DNA from: Paludibacteraceae bacterium | GTDB lineage: Bacteria; Bacteroidota; Bacteroidia; Bacteroidales; Paludibacteraceae | Reading direction: 5' to 3' | Assembly: GCA_024400115.1 (NCBI GenBank) | Contig: JAKSNF010000008.1 | Location: 20,075 to 84,074, forward strand | DNA: 64,000 nt | Shown here: positions 25,856 through 35,772 of the stretch, one piece after another | Layout of the letters: the number at the start of each line of letters is the position of its first letter | Numbering within the stretch: the first letter of the stretch is position 1 | The notes under the pieces: model-generated | The model's input: the letters and a program-made list of their open reading frames with translations, nothing else | What the model was told of the DNA's origin: nothing | Databases searched by the model: none | Made by a program: the position numbers and the translations under genes

Positions 25856-26077
25856 ATGTATTGGACACTGGAATTAGCTTCTAAAATAGAAGACGCTCCT
25901 TGGCCTGCAACCAAAGACGAGTTATTAGATTACGCCAATCGCATTGGCGCACCGATGGAGGTTATAGAGAACCTTCAGGAAATAGAGGACGACGAAGAAA
26001 TATACGAGAGTATAGAGGATCTTTGGCCGGATTATCCGACTAAGGATGACTTTTTCTTTGACGAAGAAGAGTACTAA
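25856..26077 (+). CDS. DUF2795 family small acidic protein
   Basis: A 73-residue very acidic protein matching DUF2795: it begins MYWTLELASKIEDAPWPATK and has IENLQEIEDDEEIYESIEDL. The family is common in Bacteroidota; its function is unknown. It has no signal peptide. It is the first gene of a long rightward block leading into porP and the gld genes. Confidence 0.93.
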   Translation: MYWTLELASKIEDAPWPATKDELLDYANRIGAPMEVIENLQEIEDDEEIYESIEDLWPDYPTKDDFFFDEEEY

Positions 26078-26078
26078 G

Positions 26079-27044
26079 GTGAAGAAGTATATCGCTCTAA
26101 TAATAATGTTGGTGTTTGGGCTTGCCGTTTCGCGCGCGCAGTTCGACCCACTTATTGGACAATATATGTATTTACCGACCGCATACAATCCTGCAGCGGC
26201 AGGAGAAGGCGATTTAATGAAGGTAGCCGGTTTGCACCGCATGCAAAACATCGGCATTCAGAATGCGCCCATGACAACATTCTTCTCCCTCACTTCTCCC
26301 TTTGCTATAGGGAAAACCAAGCACGGTGCCGGTATCCGTTTTATGAACGACCGCTTTGGTTTGTTTACGAACCAGTCGTTTCACCTACAATACTGTTATC
26401 GTCAGCCGTTAGGCAAAGGTTCGTTAAACATTGGATTAGAGGGAGGTTTTATTAATGTGGGTTTTAAAGGAGATAGTGTTAACTTAAGTCAGATGCAGTC
26501 CACCTATTTCCGTCAAGACGACCCCGCGGTGCCATCGGCGTTGAAATCGGATATGAAGTTTGATTTAGGGGTAGGTCTTTATTACTCCACTTCCACGTGG
26601 TGGGTTGGCGGCAGTTACAGTCACCTTACTCGTCCGGTAGCGGAGTTGGATATGGAGAATAGCAAGTCGGCAGCCGTCAAGGTGATAGGAACGATGTATA
26701 TAGCAGGCGGATACCACTTTCGGTTAAAGCACCATAAAGAGTGGCAATTGACTCCTTCCGCCATGGTGATGTCGGACTTTCGGTCTTGGGATGCTAATGT
26801 GACGTTGATGTGTGATTATAAAGACCGTTATCGTTGGGGATTGGGTTACCGCATTTTGGGGAGTGTAAATGTGCTGGTGAACATAGATATTATCAATGGT
26901 TTGAGCATCGGTTATACGGGGGAGATTCCTACAAGCCGATTAATATCCGAGAGTTTTGGTACGCACGAGATATATTTGGCTTATGGGTTTGAGATTTTGA
27001 AGCCTAAACGTACCAACCGATATAAAAGTGTGAGATATTTATAA
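26079..27044 (+). CDS. porP: PorP/SprF family type IX secretion membrane protein
   Basis: An outer-membrane barrel of about 320 residues of the PorP/SprF family, which works with the T9SS core and helps anchor secreted surface proteins. The signal peptide is KKYIALIIMLVFGLAVSRAQ, followed by the family opening FDPLIGQYMYLPTAYNPAAAG. I chose the GTG at 26079, one base after the preceding stop, because it puts the signal peptide at the N-terminus; an ATG at 26046 inside the DUF2795 gene is the alternative. It precedes gldK as in other Bacteroidales T9SS loci. Confidence 0.92.
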   Translation: MKKYIALIIMLVFGLAVSRAQFDPLIGQYMYLPTAYNPAAAGEGDLMKVAGLHRMQNIGIQNAPMTTFFSLTSPFAIGKTKHGAGIRFMNDRFGLFTNQSFHLQYCYRQPLGKGSLNIGLEGGFINVGFKGDSVNLSQMQSTYFRQDDPAVPSALKSDMKFDLGVGLYYSTSTWWVGGSYSHLTRPVAELDMENSKSAAVKVIGTMYIAGGYHFRLKHHKEWQLTPSAMVMSDFRSWDANVTLMCDYKDRYRWGLGYRILGSVNVLVNIDIINGLSIGYTGEIPTSRLISESFGTHEIYLAYGFEILKPKRTNRYKSVRYL

Positions 27045-27064
27045 ACAACAAATAATTAATCTGT

Positions 27065-28408
27065 ATGACAAAAAAAATGAAAATGCTACCTTTTGCTATT
27101 TTCGCAATAGCTATGGTAAGTTGTAACAAGCCCGCCGGAGAACTCATCGGTGTGGGCGATTCCGGAAATTTCCAAGAAGCCAATCCTTACGGAATGGTAC
27201 TTATTCAAGGTGGTGCCTTTCAGATGGGTCCCAACACACAATCAGCTATTTTTGAGGAGCCTGACAATTTAGTGCATGCCACTGTTCAATCCTTTTGGAT
27301 GGATCAAACCGAGATTACCAATTCGGAGTATCATCAATTCATTAATTGGGTACGTGATTCGATTGCAATGACAAAACTTGTCGAAGCTGGTAGAACCGAA
27401 TTCGCCAACGTTCCCAAAGGAGAGGATCTAAACGTAGAGGAATACACTCTTAATTGGAAGAGAAAAATTCCGTGGAATGACCCCGAAGTTAAAGAGGCAT
27501 TAAAAGACCTTTATACTCCCGCAGGCAAATTTAATAATCTCAATTTGCGTTATTCCTATACTTGGTTAGAGATTAACCAAGCCGCTGCATTACAAAATCG
27601 CTTTAATGTTAACACAGGAAAATACGAAGAAGGTGCATTCGTCACGGTAGATACATCATGGGTTGACGAAGACAATGTAATTCAAGACCGCACTATCCGA
27701 CGTGAAGTTCATGGAGAGAGCGATTTCATCTCCAAGAAGATTATTTGCATTTATCCTGACACTTTGGTTTGGGCTCGCGATTTCCAATACTCTTTCGACG
27801 ACCCACTCGTGCTGAAGTATTTCTCACACCCAGGTTATTTGAATTATCCAGTTGTTGGTGTAACTTGGGAGCAAGCAGTAGCGTTTTGTGCTTGGCGTAC
27901 TGATTATTTTAATGCCCATAGCATTGACGGAGCACAAGATTATCGTTTGCCCACCGAGAGCGAATGGGAATACGCCTCTCGCGGTGGCAAAAGGATGGCA
28001 ACTTATCCTTGGGGTAATAACTATGCCCGCAGTTCAGATGGTTGTTTCTTAGCTAATTTCAAACCCTTCCGTGGTTCCTATAATGATGACCAAGGTATCA
28101 TAACGATGAAGGTAGGTCAGTACCGCCCGAACGATTTTGGTCTATATGATATGGCTGGTAACGTAGCCGAATGGACGGCATCGTCTTATCAAACCACCAA
28201 CAACTCTACTGTTCACGATTTGAACCCTGATGTTGTGTATCATGCTCATTATTCCGACCCTGATGTATTCAAACGTAAAGTTACTAAGGGTGGTAGTTGG
28301 AAAGACATTAGTTACTTCTTGCAGTGCGGTGTTCGCTCCTTTGAATATCAAGACATGGGACGCTCATACATCGGTTTCCGCTGCGTTCGCAGCCACATTG
28401 GCGATTGA
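27065..28408 (+). CDS. gldK: T9SS ring lipoprotein GldK/PorK
   Basis: A 447-residue outer-membrane lipoprotein (signal peptide ending MVSCNK) with a formylglycine-generating-enzyme-like fold: PYGMVLIQGGAFQMG, FWMDQTEITNSEY, YRLPTESEWEYASRGG, FGLYDMAGNVAEWTAS and GFRCVRS at the end. In T9SS it forms the periplasmic ring with GldN around the translocon. The catalytic cysteines of true sulfatase-activating enzymes are not expected, and the fold is structural here. It heads the gldKLMN core. Confidence 0.95.
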   Translation: MTKKMKMLPFAIFAIAMVSCNKPAGELIGVGDSGNFQEANPYGMVLIQGGAFQMGPNTQSAIFEEPDNLVHATVQSFWMDQTEITNSEYHQFINWVRDSIAMTKLVEAGRTEFANVPKGEDLNVEEYTLNWKRKIPWNDPEVKEALKDLYTPAGKFNNLNLRYSYTWLEINQAAALQNRFNVNTGKYEEGAFVTVDTSWVDEDNVIQDRTIRREVHGESDFISKKIICIYPDTLVWARDFQYSFDDPLVLKYFSHPGYLNYPVVGVTWEQAVAFCAWRTDYFNAHSIDGAQDYRLPTESEWEYASRGGKRMATYPWGNNYARSSDGCFLANFKPFRGSYNDDQGIITMKVGQYRPNDFGLYDMAGNVAEWTASSYQTTNNSTVHDLNPDVVYHAHYSDPDVFKRKVTKGGSWKDISYFLQCGVRSFEYQDMGRSYIGFRCVRSHIGD

Positions 28409-28469
28409 AAATAAACAAAACAAAACAAATCTATATTATTTATTAACTTTTAATCTTTAAAGTATTATT

Positions 28470-29462
28470 ATGGCTAAAGAAACAAAAAAGTTAGGATTCT
28501 GGAAGTCATTCATGCTGAAGTACGAATCCTACACAGGAAAAAAAGTCGTTAACTGCGTTTATTGCTTAGGAGCTGCCGTTGTTATTTTCGGTGCATTGTG
28601 TAAGATTATGCACTTCTCCTTTGCAGGTCCTTTCTTAATGACAGGTATGATTACCGAGGCATTGCTTTTCACTATTGGTTGCTTAGACAAGCCTCACGCT
28701 GAGTACCATTGGCAGAACGTGTTCCCTCAATTGGTAGGCTACGGAGCAGATCCTGCAGAATTAGAAGAATTAGCAAACAAGCCGCGCCCCACTTTGTTAG
28801 GTATGGGTAGTGAAGGTGGTGCAACCGTTGCTGCTCCTGTTGCTGCTACTGCAACGGAAGCTAAAAAAGCAAACGTTCCTTCTCTTTCAGACAAAGACCT
28901 CGAGGCTTTGAAAGGAAGTATCTCCGATTTGGCAAATACAGCTTCTCAACTCAGCGAACTTGGTAAGATTGCTGACAAGACCAACAAACTCGGTGAAAAA
29001 ATGGATGCTGCCGGTGCAGCTGCAGACAAGTTCATTGGCAGTGCAGAAGGTATTACCGCTTCCGGAGCTACACTAACCAAGTCTATGAACGCCGTTGCAC
29101 AAGCCTTCGATAAGAAGAACGAGGATTTGACGAACGCATATTCGAACTTAGTGAACGAAATGCAAACGGTAGCCATGAGTTCCAAGAACTTTGAACAACA
29201 AGTAGGTACTATTAACCAAAAACTCACTATGTTGAACTCTGTATATGAGTTGCAAATCAATGCCGCTCAGGCACAAGCAGATGCCTTCAAGGCGCAAACA
29301 ACACAAGTGAACGGACTCAACGAGGCTATTCAAAAGATTCAAAGCACTACCGCTGAAGCCGCTACTGCCGGTGAAGAGTACAAGGCTGCTACCAAGCAAT
29401 TAACGAAACAGGTAGTTGACCTCAACAAGATTTATGGAAATATGCTAACTGCCTTAAAATAA
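28470..29462 (+). CDS. gldL: T9SS motor protein GldL/PorL
   Basis: A 330-residue inner-membrane protein with two transmembrane helices near the N-terminus (CVYCLGAAVVIFGALCKIM and FLMTGMITEALLFTIGCL) and a long cytoplasmic region with coiled-coil segments from about residue 130 to the end. GldL and GldM form the proton-driven motor that powers secretion and gliding. It lies seven bases before gldM. Confidence 0.95.
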   Translation: MAKETKKLGFWKSFMLKYESYTGKKVVNCVYCLGAAVVIFGALCKIMHFSFAGPFLMTGMITEALLFTIGCLDKPHAEYHWQNVFPQLVGYGADPAELEELANKPRPTLLGMGSEGGATVAAPVAATATEAKKANVPSLSDKDLEALKGSISDLANTASQLSELGKIADKTNKLGEKMDAAGAAADKFIGSAEGITASGATLTKSMNAVAQAFDKKNEDLTNAYSNLVNEMQTVAMSSKNFEQQVGTINQKLTMLNSVYELQINAAQAQADAFKAQTTQVNGLNEAIQKIQSTTAEAATAGEEYKAATKQLTKQVVDLNKIYGNMLTALK

Positions 29463-29468
29463 TAGACT

Positions 29469-31007
29469 ATGGGAGGAGCTAAAAACTGTCCGGAAACCCC
29501 GAGACAAAAAATGATTGGTATGATGTATCTGGTGCTCACCGCCATGTTGGCGTTGAACGTGAGTGCCGATATCATCAACGGTTACGCGAAAGTGGATGAT
29601 AGTTTACATTCTACCATTAACACGGTAGAGGCGAAAAACGAATTCTTCTATCGCAATTTCAAATCCATGATGGATCAGAACCCCGAGAAGACCAAAGAAT
29701 GGTATGAACGTTCTTTACAATTGAAAGAGCAATCTGATTCAATTTATAATTACATTCAGAACTTCAAGGATGAACTCGTATTGATGGCTGACGGAAGTGA
29801 AGCACCAAAGAATGCTACCGTAGGTCAATTAAACAAGAAAGATGACACCAATATTCCACACAACTATGGTCTAAACCAAAAAAATGGTGAAATTCTAAAA
29901 AATCGAGTTGTGGAATATCGCGAGTTCTTGAAAGGGCTGTGCAATAACCGCTTGGACAAAGAATTTGATGTTACATTCGCTGTAAGTGACGGAGTTAACG
30001 CTGATGGTGAAACGATTAGTTGGGAAGCAACCCTCTTCCACGAGATGCCCCTCTGCGCTACGCTAACCATGCTTTCTAAGATTCAAAACGACATTCGTAC
30101 CGAGGAAAGTAATGTTTTGACATGGCTTACGAATCAAACGGATGCCGGTGACTTGCGTGTAAACAAACTGCAAGCCTACGTAATCCCGAAGTCTGACTAC
30201 GTTATTCGTGGTGGTAAATATTCTGCCCAAATCATCTTGGCAGCTATTGACTCTACGCAAAACCCCGAGTACTACATTGAAGGACAACGAATTAATGACA
30301 ACGGACTTTACGAAGTTACAGCTACAGGTACGGGCTTGAAGAAATTCAAGGGTAGTATCTCTTTTCTTAATAATATGGGAGAGATGGAAAACCTTCCCTT
30401 CGAGAGCAGTTATAGCGTTGGTGAGCCTTCGGTTACCATTTCCAATACTGACCTCAACATTATGTATCGCAAACATGAGAATAAGTTCTCTATTTCTGTT
30501 CCCGGTGTGAGCAACGACAAAATCAAAGTATCCGTTTCCGGTGCTACTGTTAGACAAAGCGGAGGTATGTGGGTTATTGTCCCCGGAGAATCAGCTAAGG
30601 AGGTTTCCATCTCCGTTCAAGCAGAGATTGAAGGCAAGATGCAAGCCATGGGAAGTCAAAAATACCGTGTAAAGCCTCTTCCACAACCAGGCGCGTATTT
30701 CAAGAGCAGAGAGTTTGAATATTCTGACGGATATATATCACGTAGTGCTTTGCTTCAAAAGGACGCTACGATTATTGCAAGTTATGGTCCCGATGGTCTT
30801 TTGAACTTACCCTTTACCATAGTCGGCTTTAAAGTTAAGATTAACGGAACATTCTACGATGTTAAGGGCAACAAATTCACCCAAAACGAGATTAACAAAC
30901 TTGGACAATTGAAGCAGGGTGCCGATATTATCATTGCTGACATTCGTGCTAAAGGACCTAATGGAGATATCACCAAATTAAAGAGTCTCTTGCTTACATT
31001 GAACTAA
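29469..31007 (+). CDS. gldM: T9SS motor protein GldM/PorM
   Basis: A 512-residue protein with one N-terminal transmembrane helix (MIGMMYLVLTAMLALNVSADI) and a long periplasmic part made of helical and beta domains, reaching from the inner membrane to the GldK-GldN ring. It starts MGGAKNCPETPRQK, as typical GldM proteins do. It is the rotor part of the GldLM motor. Confidence 0.95.
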   Translation: MGGAKNCPETPRQKMIGMMYLVLTAMLALNVSADIINGYAKVDDSLHSTINTVEAKNEFFYRNFKSMMDQNPEKTKEWYERSLQLKEQSDSIYNYIQNFKDELVLMADGSEAPKNATVGQLNKKDDTNIPHNYGLNQKNGEILKNRVVEYREFLKGLCNNRLDKEFDVTFAVSDGVNADGETISWEATLFHEMPLCATLTMLSKIQNDIRTEESNVLTWLTNQTDAGDLRVNKLQAYVIPKSDYVIRGGKYSAQIILAAIDSTQNPEYYIEGQRINDNGLYEVTATGTGLKKFKGSISFLNNMGEMENLPFESSYSVGEPSVTISNTDLNIMYRKHENKFSISVPGVSNDKIKVSVSGATVRQSGGMWVIVPGESAKEVSISVQAEIEGKMQAMGSQKYRVKPLPQPGAYFKSREFEYSDGYISRSALLQKDATIIASYGPDGLLNLPFTIVGFKVKINGTFYDVKGNKFTQNEINKLGQLKQGADIIIADIRAKGPNGDITKLKSLLLTLN

Positions 31008-31023
31008 AAAAATATCCCTACAC

Positions 31024-31974
31024 ATGAAACGTTTTATTTTTATTCTCATCTGCTCATGCGGTGTTAGTTTGAGTTTGATTGCGCAACATCAAGTTAACAA
31101 TTTCCTTGACGAAATGGGAATTGCTCAAATTACGACAGCAACGTACAATCCGCAGTCAGATTTCCTTTTCGTTACTAATCACAGAGCAGAAGATGTAATT
31201 TGGTCGCGTGTTGTTTATCGCGTTATTGATATGCGTTATAAACAAAACTACCAACTTTATTTCCCTACTAGCTCCGATAGTATCAATTGTCGTTCGTTGT
31301 TTAAAGTGATTGTAGATGCTATCATTGATGGTATGCCTGTCTATGAGAATCGAGCGAATCAAGTTCGTCCTGACTTCAAAAAGCAAATACAAAAAATGCT
31401 TCTTCCAACCATTTGCTTTATCTATGATCCCGCTAAAGATACCCCAGAGAATCCTAACTACATGAACGTAGCAGAGTCAGATGATATGCTCTTTCACTAC
31501 GATTCTATTCAGGATAAATTAAGTTTCCACTTCTTCCCCTATGAGGTTTTTGTACGCAATCAACTTAAATATGTTATTCAAGAAGTGATTTTCTTTGACC
31601 GTCATTACTCTCGTTTGTATAGCAAGATTATGGCGATTGCTCCTCTGCATTCAGACAAAATAGAGGTTAAAGAAGGAGACAACATCAATTACACGCAGGC
31701 AATGAGTCAATCCTTACTTTTCTGGATACCCTTTGATGCGCTTCGTCCGTATCTCCAGAAGCAGTTTGTCATTACAGACAGGAACGATACCAAGCGTGTT
31801 ACGTATGATGAGTTCTTCCAAAAGAAACTTTACTCCTCTTATCTCTTGGGTGATGGTAATATCTATAACCGACTTATCACAGATTATATCAAGACACCTG
31901 AGGAAGCAAAAAAAGAGCAGGATCGTATCGCAGAAGAGTTACTCAACTTTGAACAAGATCTTTGGGAATATTAA
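31024..31974 (+). CDS. gldN: T9SS ring protein GldN/PorN
   Basis: A 316-residue periplasmic protein with a signal peptide (ICSCGVSLSLIAQ). It contains the family segments VIWSRVVYRVIDMRYKQN and YVIQEVIFFDRHYSRLYSKI. GldN joins GldK in the large periplasmic ring of the type IX system. Its stop codon shares one base with the start of ftsX (TAATG), so the secretion and division genes are translationally linked. Confidence 0.95.
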   Translation: MKRFIFILICSCGVSLSLIAQHQVNNFLDEMGIAQITTATYNPQSDFLFVTNHRAEDVIWSRVVYRVIDMRYKQNYQLYFPTSSDSINCRSLFKVIVDAIIDGMPVYENRANQVRPDFKKQIQKMLLPTICFIYDPAKDTPENPNYMNVAESDDMLFHYDSIQDKLSFHFFPYEVFVRNQLKYVIQEVIFFDRHYSRLYSKIMAIAPLHSDKIEVKEGDNINYTQAMSQSLLFWIPFDALRPYLQKQFVITDRNDTKRVTYDEFFQKKLYSSYLLGDGNIYNRLITDYIKTPEEAKKEQDRIAEELLNFEQDLWEY

Positions 31975-32837
31975 TGGCTAAGCAACGGCGTTTCTTCAAT
32001 ATGTACCTCACCTCTGCCATTAGTGTGGCAATGGTGTTATTCCTTATCGGCCTATTGGGTGTGTTATTACTAACCACCCATTCGGTCGTTCGCCGTGTTC
32101 GAGAGAACATGACCATTACCGTTATGATCAAGCCGAGCGCATCCCCACAACAAGTGGATGAATTAGGAAAACTCTTACAAGAAGCGCCCTATGTTAAAAC
32201 AGCTCATTATATTTCCCAACAAGAGGCACTTGAGGAACATATCTCGGCTTTAGGAGAGGATCCAACCCAGTACTTAGGCTACAATCCTCTTCGTGCCAGT
32301 TTTGAGGTACACCCTATAGATTTATACGCGCGCGCGGATAGTATGGTGGTTATAGAACAACAACTTACAACGATAAGTTCTGTAGATGAGGTTCTTTATC
32401 AAAAGAACATTGTTAAGCAACTCAACTCCAACCTCAGCCAAGCATATATAGGCATCTTTATCATCACAATCATTTTGCTATGTATAGCATTGGCACTTAT
32501 CACCAACACCATTCGTTTGCAAATCTATTCCAAACGCTTTATCATTCATACCATGTCTCTTGTAGGGGCTACCGGTTGGATGATTCGTCGTCCTTTCATT
32601 CGGCGCAATGTCATAGTGGGGTTATGTGCAGGTATAGTAGCATTGGGAGTGCTAATGTGTGTTCTTTATTGCCTCAACACTAAATTAGGGATATTGCTCT
32701 TTCCGCTCAACACTACCAATGTTTTGACCTTAGTTGCTTTTGTGCTCTCTTCCGGATTAGTGATTACCCTACTTGCTTCCTATGTAGCTACTAATCATTA
32801 TTTACATATGAATGCAAATAATATGTATCGCGTATGA
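31974..32837 (+). CDS. ftsX: cell division protein FtsX
   Basis: A 287-residue FtsX permease with a short N-terminal cytoplasmic tail, a first transmembrane helix (ISVAMVLFLIGLLGVLLLT), a periplasmic domain, and three further helices in the C-terminal half. FtsE/FtsX activates peptidoglycan hydrolases at the septum. ftsE itself is not in this window. The start is the ATG overlapping the gldN stop; an upstream in-frame ATG lies inside gldN. Confidence 0.93.
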   Translation: MAKQRRFFNMYLTSAISVAMVLFLIGLLGVLLLTTHSVVRRVRENMTITVMIKPSASPQQVDELGKLLQEAPYVKTAHYISQQEALEEHISALGEDPTQYLGYNPLRASFEVHPIDLYARADSMVVIEQQLTTISSVDEVLYQKNIVKQLNSNLSQAYIGIFIITIILLCIALALITNTIRLQIYSKRFIIHTMSLVGATGWMIRRPFIRRNVIVGLCAGIVALGVLMCVLYCLNTKLGILLFPLNTTNVLTLVAFVLSSGLVITLLASYVATNHYLHMNANNMYRV

Positions 32838-33049
32838 AAAATCTTCAGAAAATAAACTTTATCTTGATGGGCATTTCGTTTGTCATCATCATTCTTGGTT
32901 TCGCACTTATGATTGGTCCCGCTTCCGGTGAAGAATATAATCCTGATATATTCTCCGTCCGCCGTATTACAGTTGGACCGATGATTGCTCTATTTGGTTT
33001 CATCGCCATGATTGTGGCTATTCTGTATCGGCCTAAAAATAAGCAATAA
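32834..33049 (+). CDS. DUF3098 small membrane protein
   Basis: A 71-residue protein with two transmembrane helices and the motif ADIFSVRRITVGPMI-like segment (here PDIFSVRRITVGPMIALFGF), which matches DUF3098. In Bacteroidota it regularly lies between ftsX and uppP, as here, with four-base overlap at the start. The function is unknown. Its last codons and stop are part of a seven-base repeat tract. Confidence 0.92.
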   Translation: MKNLQKINFILMGISFVIIILGFALMIGPASGEEYNPDIFSVRRITVGPMIALFGFIAMIVAILYRPKNKQ

Positions 33050-33079
33050 GCACTAATCACAAAGCATTAATTACTATGA
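33038..33079 (+). repeat. heptamer tract carrying stop and start codons
   Basis: Six 7-base units, AATAAGC twice then ACTAATC, ACAAAGC, ATTAATT and ACTATGA. The DUF3098 stop and the uppP ATG both lie within the tract, so the whole spacer is built from repeats. Confidence 0.8.
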
Positions 33080-33882
33080 GTTGGTGGGAAGCCCTTATAT
33101 TAGGTATTGTGCAAGGACTCACTGAGTTCTTGCCCGTGTCCTCGTCCGGTCATTTGGAGATTGGTCATGCTTTTCTTGGTACCGCTTCAGAGGAGAATCT
33201 GATTTTTGCCGTAGTTGTTCATGCTGCTACGGTGATAGCCACCATTGTGGTGCTTTGGTCACAAATAAAAGAACTCTTTACAGGCACGTTCCTAACCAAG
33301 ACTTGGAATCCTGAAAAACAATATGTTGCCAAGATACTGCTCTCTATGATTCCGGTTCTCATCATTGGTGTTTTCTTTAAGGACCAAGTAGAAGAACTAT
33401 TTGGTAACGGCCTTCTTTTGGTAGGTATCTGCCTTCTGTTAACGGCCGTTTTACTCGGTTTCAGCGAGTGGTTCAGCAAGCGTCGTCAAGGAGGTCACGG
33501 AGTAGGTTACCGCAATGCTATCATCATCGGTTGCGCCCAAGCCGTAGCCGTGCTACCCGGTCTTAGTCGCAGCGGAACGACCATTGCGACAGGATTGCTA
33601 TGCGGAGTCAAGAAAGAACAAGTAGCACAATTCTCCTTCCTTATGGTGCTCATTCCTATCTTAGGAGAAGCATTCTTAGATGTTATTGACCTTCTGCAAG
33701 GAGAAACTGTCACCACCTTAGGTTTCTTGCCTTTGTGCATTGGTTTTATAGCCGCTTTTGCCTCCGGTTGCCTTGCGTGCAAGTTCATGCTCAATATCGT
33801 TCGCAAACAGAAATTGATATACTTTGCCATTTACTGCCTTGTGGTAGGTGTAACGGCTATCCTTTATAGTGTAATTGCGTGA
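33076..33882 (+). CDS. uppP: undecaprenyl-diphosphate phosphatase (BacA type)
   Basis: A 268-residue inner-membrane enzyme that removes one phosphate from undecaprenyl diphosphate so that the carrier can be reused; it also confers some bacitracin tolerance. It begins MSWWEALILGIVQGLTEFLPVSSSGH, has GLSRSGTTIATGL as the second catalytic loop and about eight transmembrane segments. Its start lies inside the heptamer tract. Confidence 0.96.
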   Translation: MSWWEALILGIVQGLTEFLPVSSSGHLEIGHAFLGTASEENLIFAVVVHAATVIATIVVLWSQIKELFTGTFLTKTWNPEKQYVAKILLSMIPVLIIGVFFKDQVEELFGNGLLLVGICLLLTAVLLGFSEWFSKRRQGGHGVGYRNAIIIGCAQAVAVLPGLSRSGTTIATGLLCGVKKEQVAQFSFLMVLIPILGEAFLDVIDLLQGETVTTLGFLPLCIGFIAAFASGCLACKFMLNIVRKQKLIYFAIYCLVVGVTAILYSVIA

Positions 33883-34601
33883 TGGATTGGTTAGAAGGGG
33901 AAATCATCGGGTTTGACAAACCCTATCGTTGGACTAGTTTCGACGTGGTTGGCAAGACCCGTTGGTTACTATGTCACCGATTAGGGTATAAGAAGATTAA
34001 AGTTGGGCATACGGGTACGTTAGACCCTTTGGCGACAGGCGTAGTCGTCGTTTGTACGGGTAAGAAAACCAAGTGCATTGACGAACTGCAAAACCATGTA
34101 AAGGAGTATGTTGCCACCCTCCAACTCGGAGCCACGACACCGAGTTTCGACTTAGAAAAAGAGATTGACGCCACCTACCCCACCGAGCACATCAATCGCC
34201 AACTCATAGACGAAGTGATTCCTACTTTTTTAGGGGAGCAATGGCAAATACCGCCCGTCTTCTCTGCGGTCAAAGTAGATGGCAAACGTGCCTATAAACT
34301 GGCTCGTAAAGGAGAGCAGCCGGAACTTAAGCCGAAGAGGCTCGTTATTGACGAGATAGAAGTTACAGCCTTTGACGAATCCTTGATGCAACTCACCATT
34401 CGTGTCGTTTGCTCCAAGGGAACTTATATCCGCGCTTTGGCTCGCGACATTGGTCAACGCCTCCACTCAGGCGCACACCTTATACAATTAAGGCGCACGC
34501 GCGTAGGCGCGCTACGCGTAGAGGATTGCATGCAGTTCGAAGATTTTGAAAAACTCATAGACAATTCCGATATAACTAAGGAACCAAGCACAAGGCACTA
34601 A
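33882..34601 (+). CDS. truB: tRNA pseudouridine(55) synthase
   Basis: A 239-residue enzyme that makes pseudouridine 55 in the T-loop of tRNA. The catalytic aspartate is in VGHTGTLDPLATGVVV; PPVFSAVKVDGKRAYKLARKG and SKGTYIRALARDIG are the other family blocks. The ATG overlaps the uppP stop (TGATG). The C-terminal residues TKEPSTRH are encoded by a repeat tract that continues to the next gene. Confidence 0.96.
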   Translation: MDWLEGEIIGFDKPYRWTSFDVVGKTRWLLCHRLGYKKIKVGHTGTLDPLATGVVVVCTGKKTKCIDELQNHVKEYVATLQLGATTPSFDLEKEIDATYPTEHINRQLIDEVIPTFLGEQWQIPPVFSAVKVDGKRAYKLARKGEQPELKPKRLVIDEIEVTAFDESLMQLTIRVVCSKGTYIRALARDIGQRLHSGAHLIQLRRTRVGALRVEDCMQFEDFEKLIDNSDITKEPSTRH

Positions 34602-34623
34602 ACACTAAACACCAGACACAATA
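34582..34623 (+). repeat. heptamer tract between truB and queA (CACTAAA family)
   Basis: Six 7-base units: AACCAAG, CACAAGG, CACTAAA twice, CACCAGA and CACAATA. The first half encodes the TruB C-terminus and stop; the rest forms the spacer before queA. Confidence 0.85.
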
Positions 34624-34627
34624 TAAT

Positions 34628-35752
34628 ATGAAACTCAGTCAATTTAAGTTCAAACTGCCAGATAGTCAACTGGCACAATATCCGGCCCCCTATCGAGACG
34701 AGGCACGTTTGATGGTCGTTCATCGGAAAACGGGCGAGATAGAACAAATGCTCGTCAAAGACCTTGTTAACCTTTTTGACGAAGGAGACTTATTCATCTT
34801 CAACGATACAGCAACCTTCCCCGCTCGTCTGTACGCAAGGAAGGAGAAAACTCAAGCCGATATCGAAGTTTTCCTTCTTCGTGAATTGCAACATCAACAA
34901 CGTTACTGGGACGTTTTAGTTGACCCTGCCCGTAAGATTCGTGTGGGTAATAAACTGAATTTTGACGAAGACCCCGCCATACAAGCCGAGGTGATTGACA
35001 ACACCACTTCTCGCGGACGAACTTTCCGTTTCCTAACCGACTACGATGATGACGAGTTCGTACAGAAACTCTATGCCATCGGTCATACCCCGCTACCCTA
35101 CTATATCGAGCGCCCGTTGGCAGAGGAGGTTAGGGAGCAGTTCAAAGAAGATTATAACTTAGACGAGAATACGGACATTGATGCTTATGTAGAAAAAATG
35201 GATAATGATCGTTATCAATCTATCTTTGCTAAGAAGATTGGTGCCGTTGCCGCTCCAGCGGCTTGTCTGCACTTCTCCAAACAACTGCTCAAACGAATGG
35301 AGATACAAGGCGTTGAGTACGAATGCCTCACCAGTCATATGGCATTAGGAAACTTCAAGACCGTGGACGTTGAAGATTTAACCAAGCATAAGGTCGAATC
35401 CGAGCAGATATCTATCTCTCCAGCCTTAGTTCAGGCAGTGGAGAAAGCAAAAGCCAATGGCAAACGTATCTGCGCCGTTGGAACAGAAGTGATGCGCGCT
35501 TTGGAGCACGTGGTAGGTACCGGCGGACATATCAAAGCCTATGAGGGGTGGACCAATAAGTTCATCTATCCGCCTTATGACTTCACTGTGGCTAATGCCT
35601 TCTTCATCAATTTCTATATGCCTATCTCCAGCCAGCAACTGATGGTGGCTGCTTTCGGTGGCTTTGAGAACGTGAAGAAAGCTTACGACTTAGCCCTCAA
35701 AGAGGGGTATAAGTTCGGTGATTACGGAGACGCTATGCTCATCATTGATTAG
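34628..35752 (+). CDS. queA: S-adenosylmethionine:tRNA ribosyltransferase-isomerase
   Basis: A 374-residue enzyme that builds epoxyqueuosine in the wobble position of queuosine tRNAs. It starts [20 protein letters not shown] and has [42 protein letters not shown] and the C-terminal FGDYGDAML. The length is slightly above the usual 340-350, as in other Bacteroidota. Its ORF ends in the heptamers that precede ung. Confidence 0.96.
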   Translation: MKLSQFKFKLPDSQLAQYPAPYRDEARLMVVHRKTGEIEQMLVKDLVNLFDEGDLFIFNDTATFPARLYARKEKTQADIEVFLLRELQHQQRYWDVLVDPARKIRVGNKLNFDEDPAIQAEVIDNTTSRGRTFRFLTDYDDDEFVQKLYAIGHTPLPYYIERPLAEEVREQFKEDYNLDENTDIDAYVEKMDNDRYQSIFAKKIGAVAAPAACLHFSKQLLKRMEIQGVEYECLTSHMALGNFKTVDVEDLTKHKVESEQISISPALVQAVEKAKANGKRICAVGTEVMRALEHVVGTGGHIKAYEGWTNKFIYPPYDFTVANAFFINFYMPISSQQLMVAAFGGFENVKKAYDLALKEGYKFGDYGDAMLIID

Positions 35753-35766
35753 TGTGGATTGTGGAT
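35753..35766 (+). repeat. two heptamers before ung (TGTGGAT)
   Basis: TGTGGAT occurs twice in tandem between the queA stop and the ung ATG. The unit is identical to that inside polA at 21814-21841. Confidence 0.75.
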
Positions 35767-35772
35767 GGCGAA

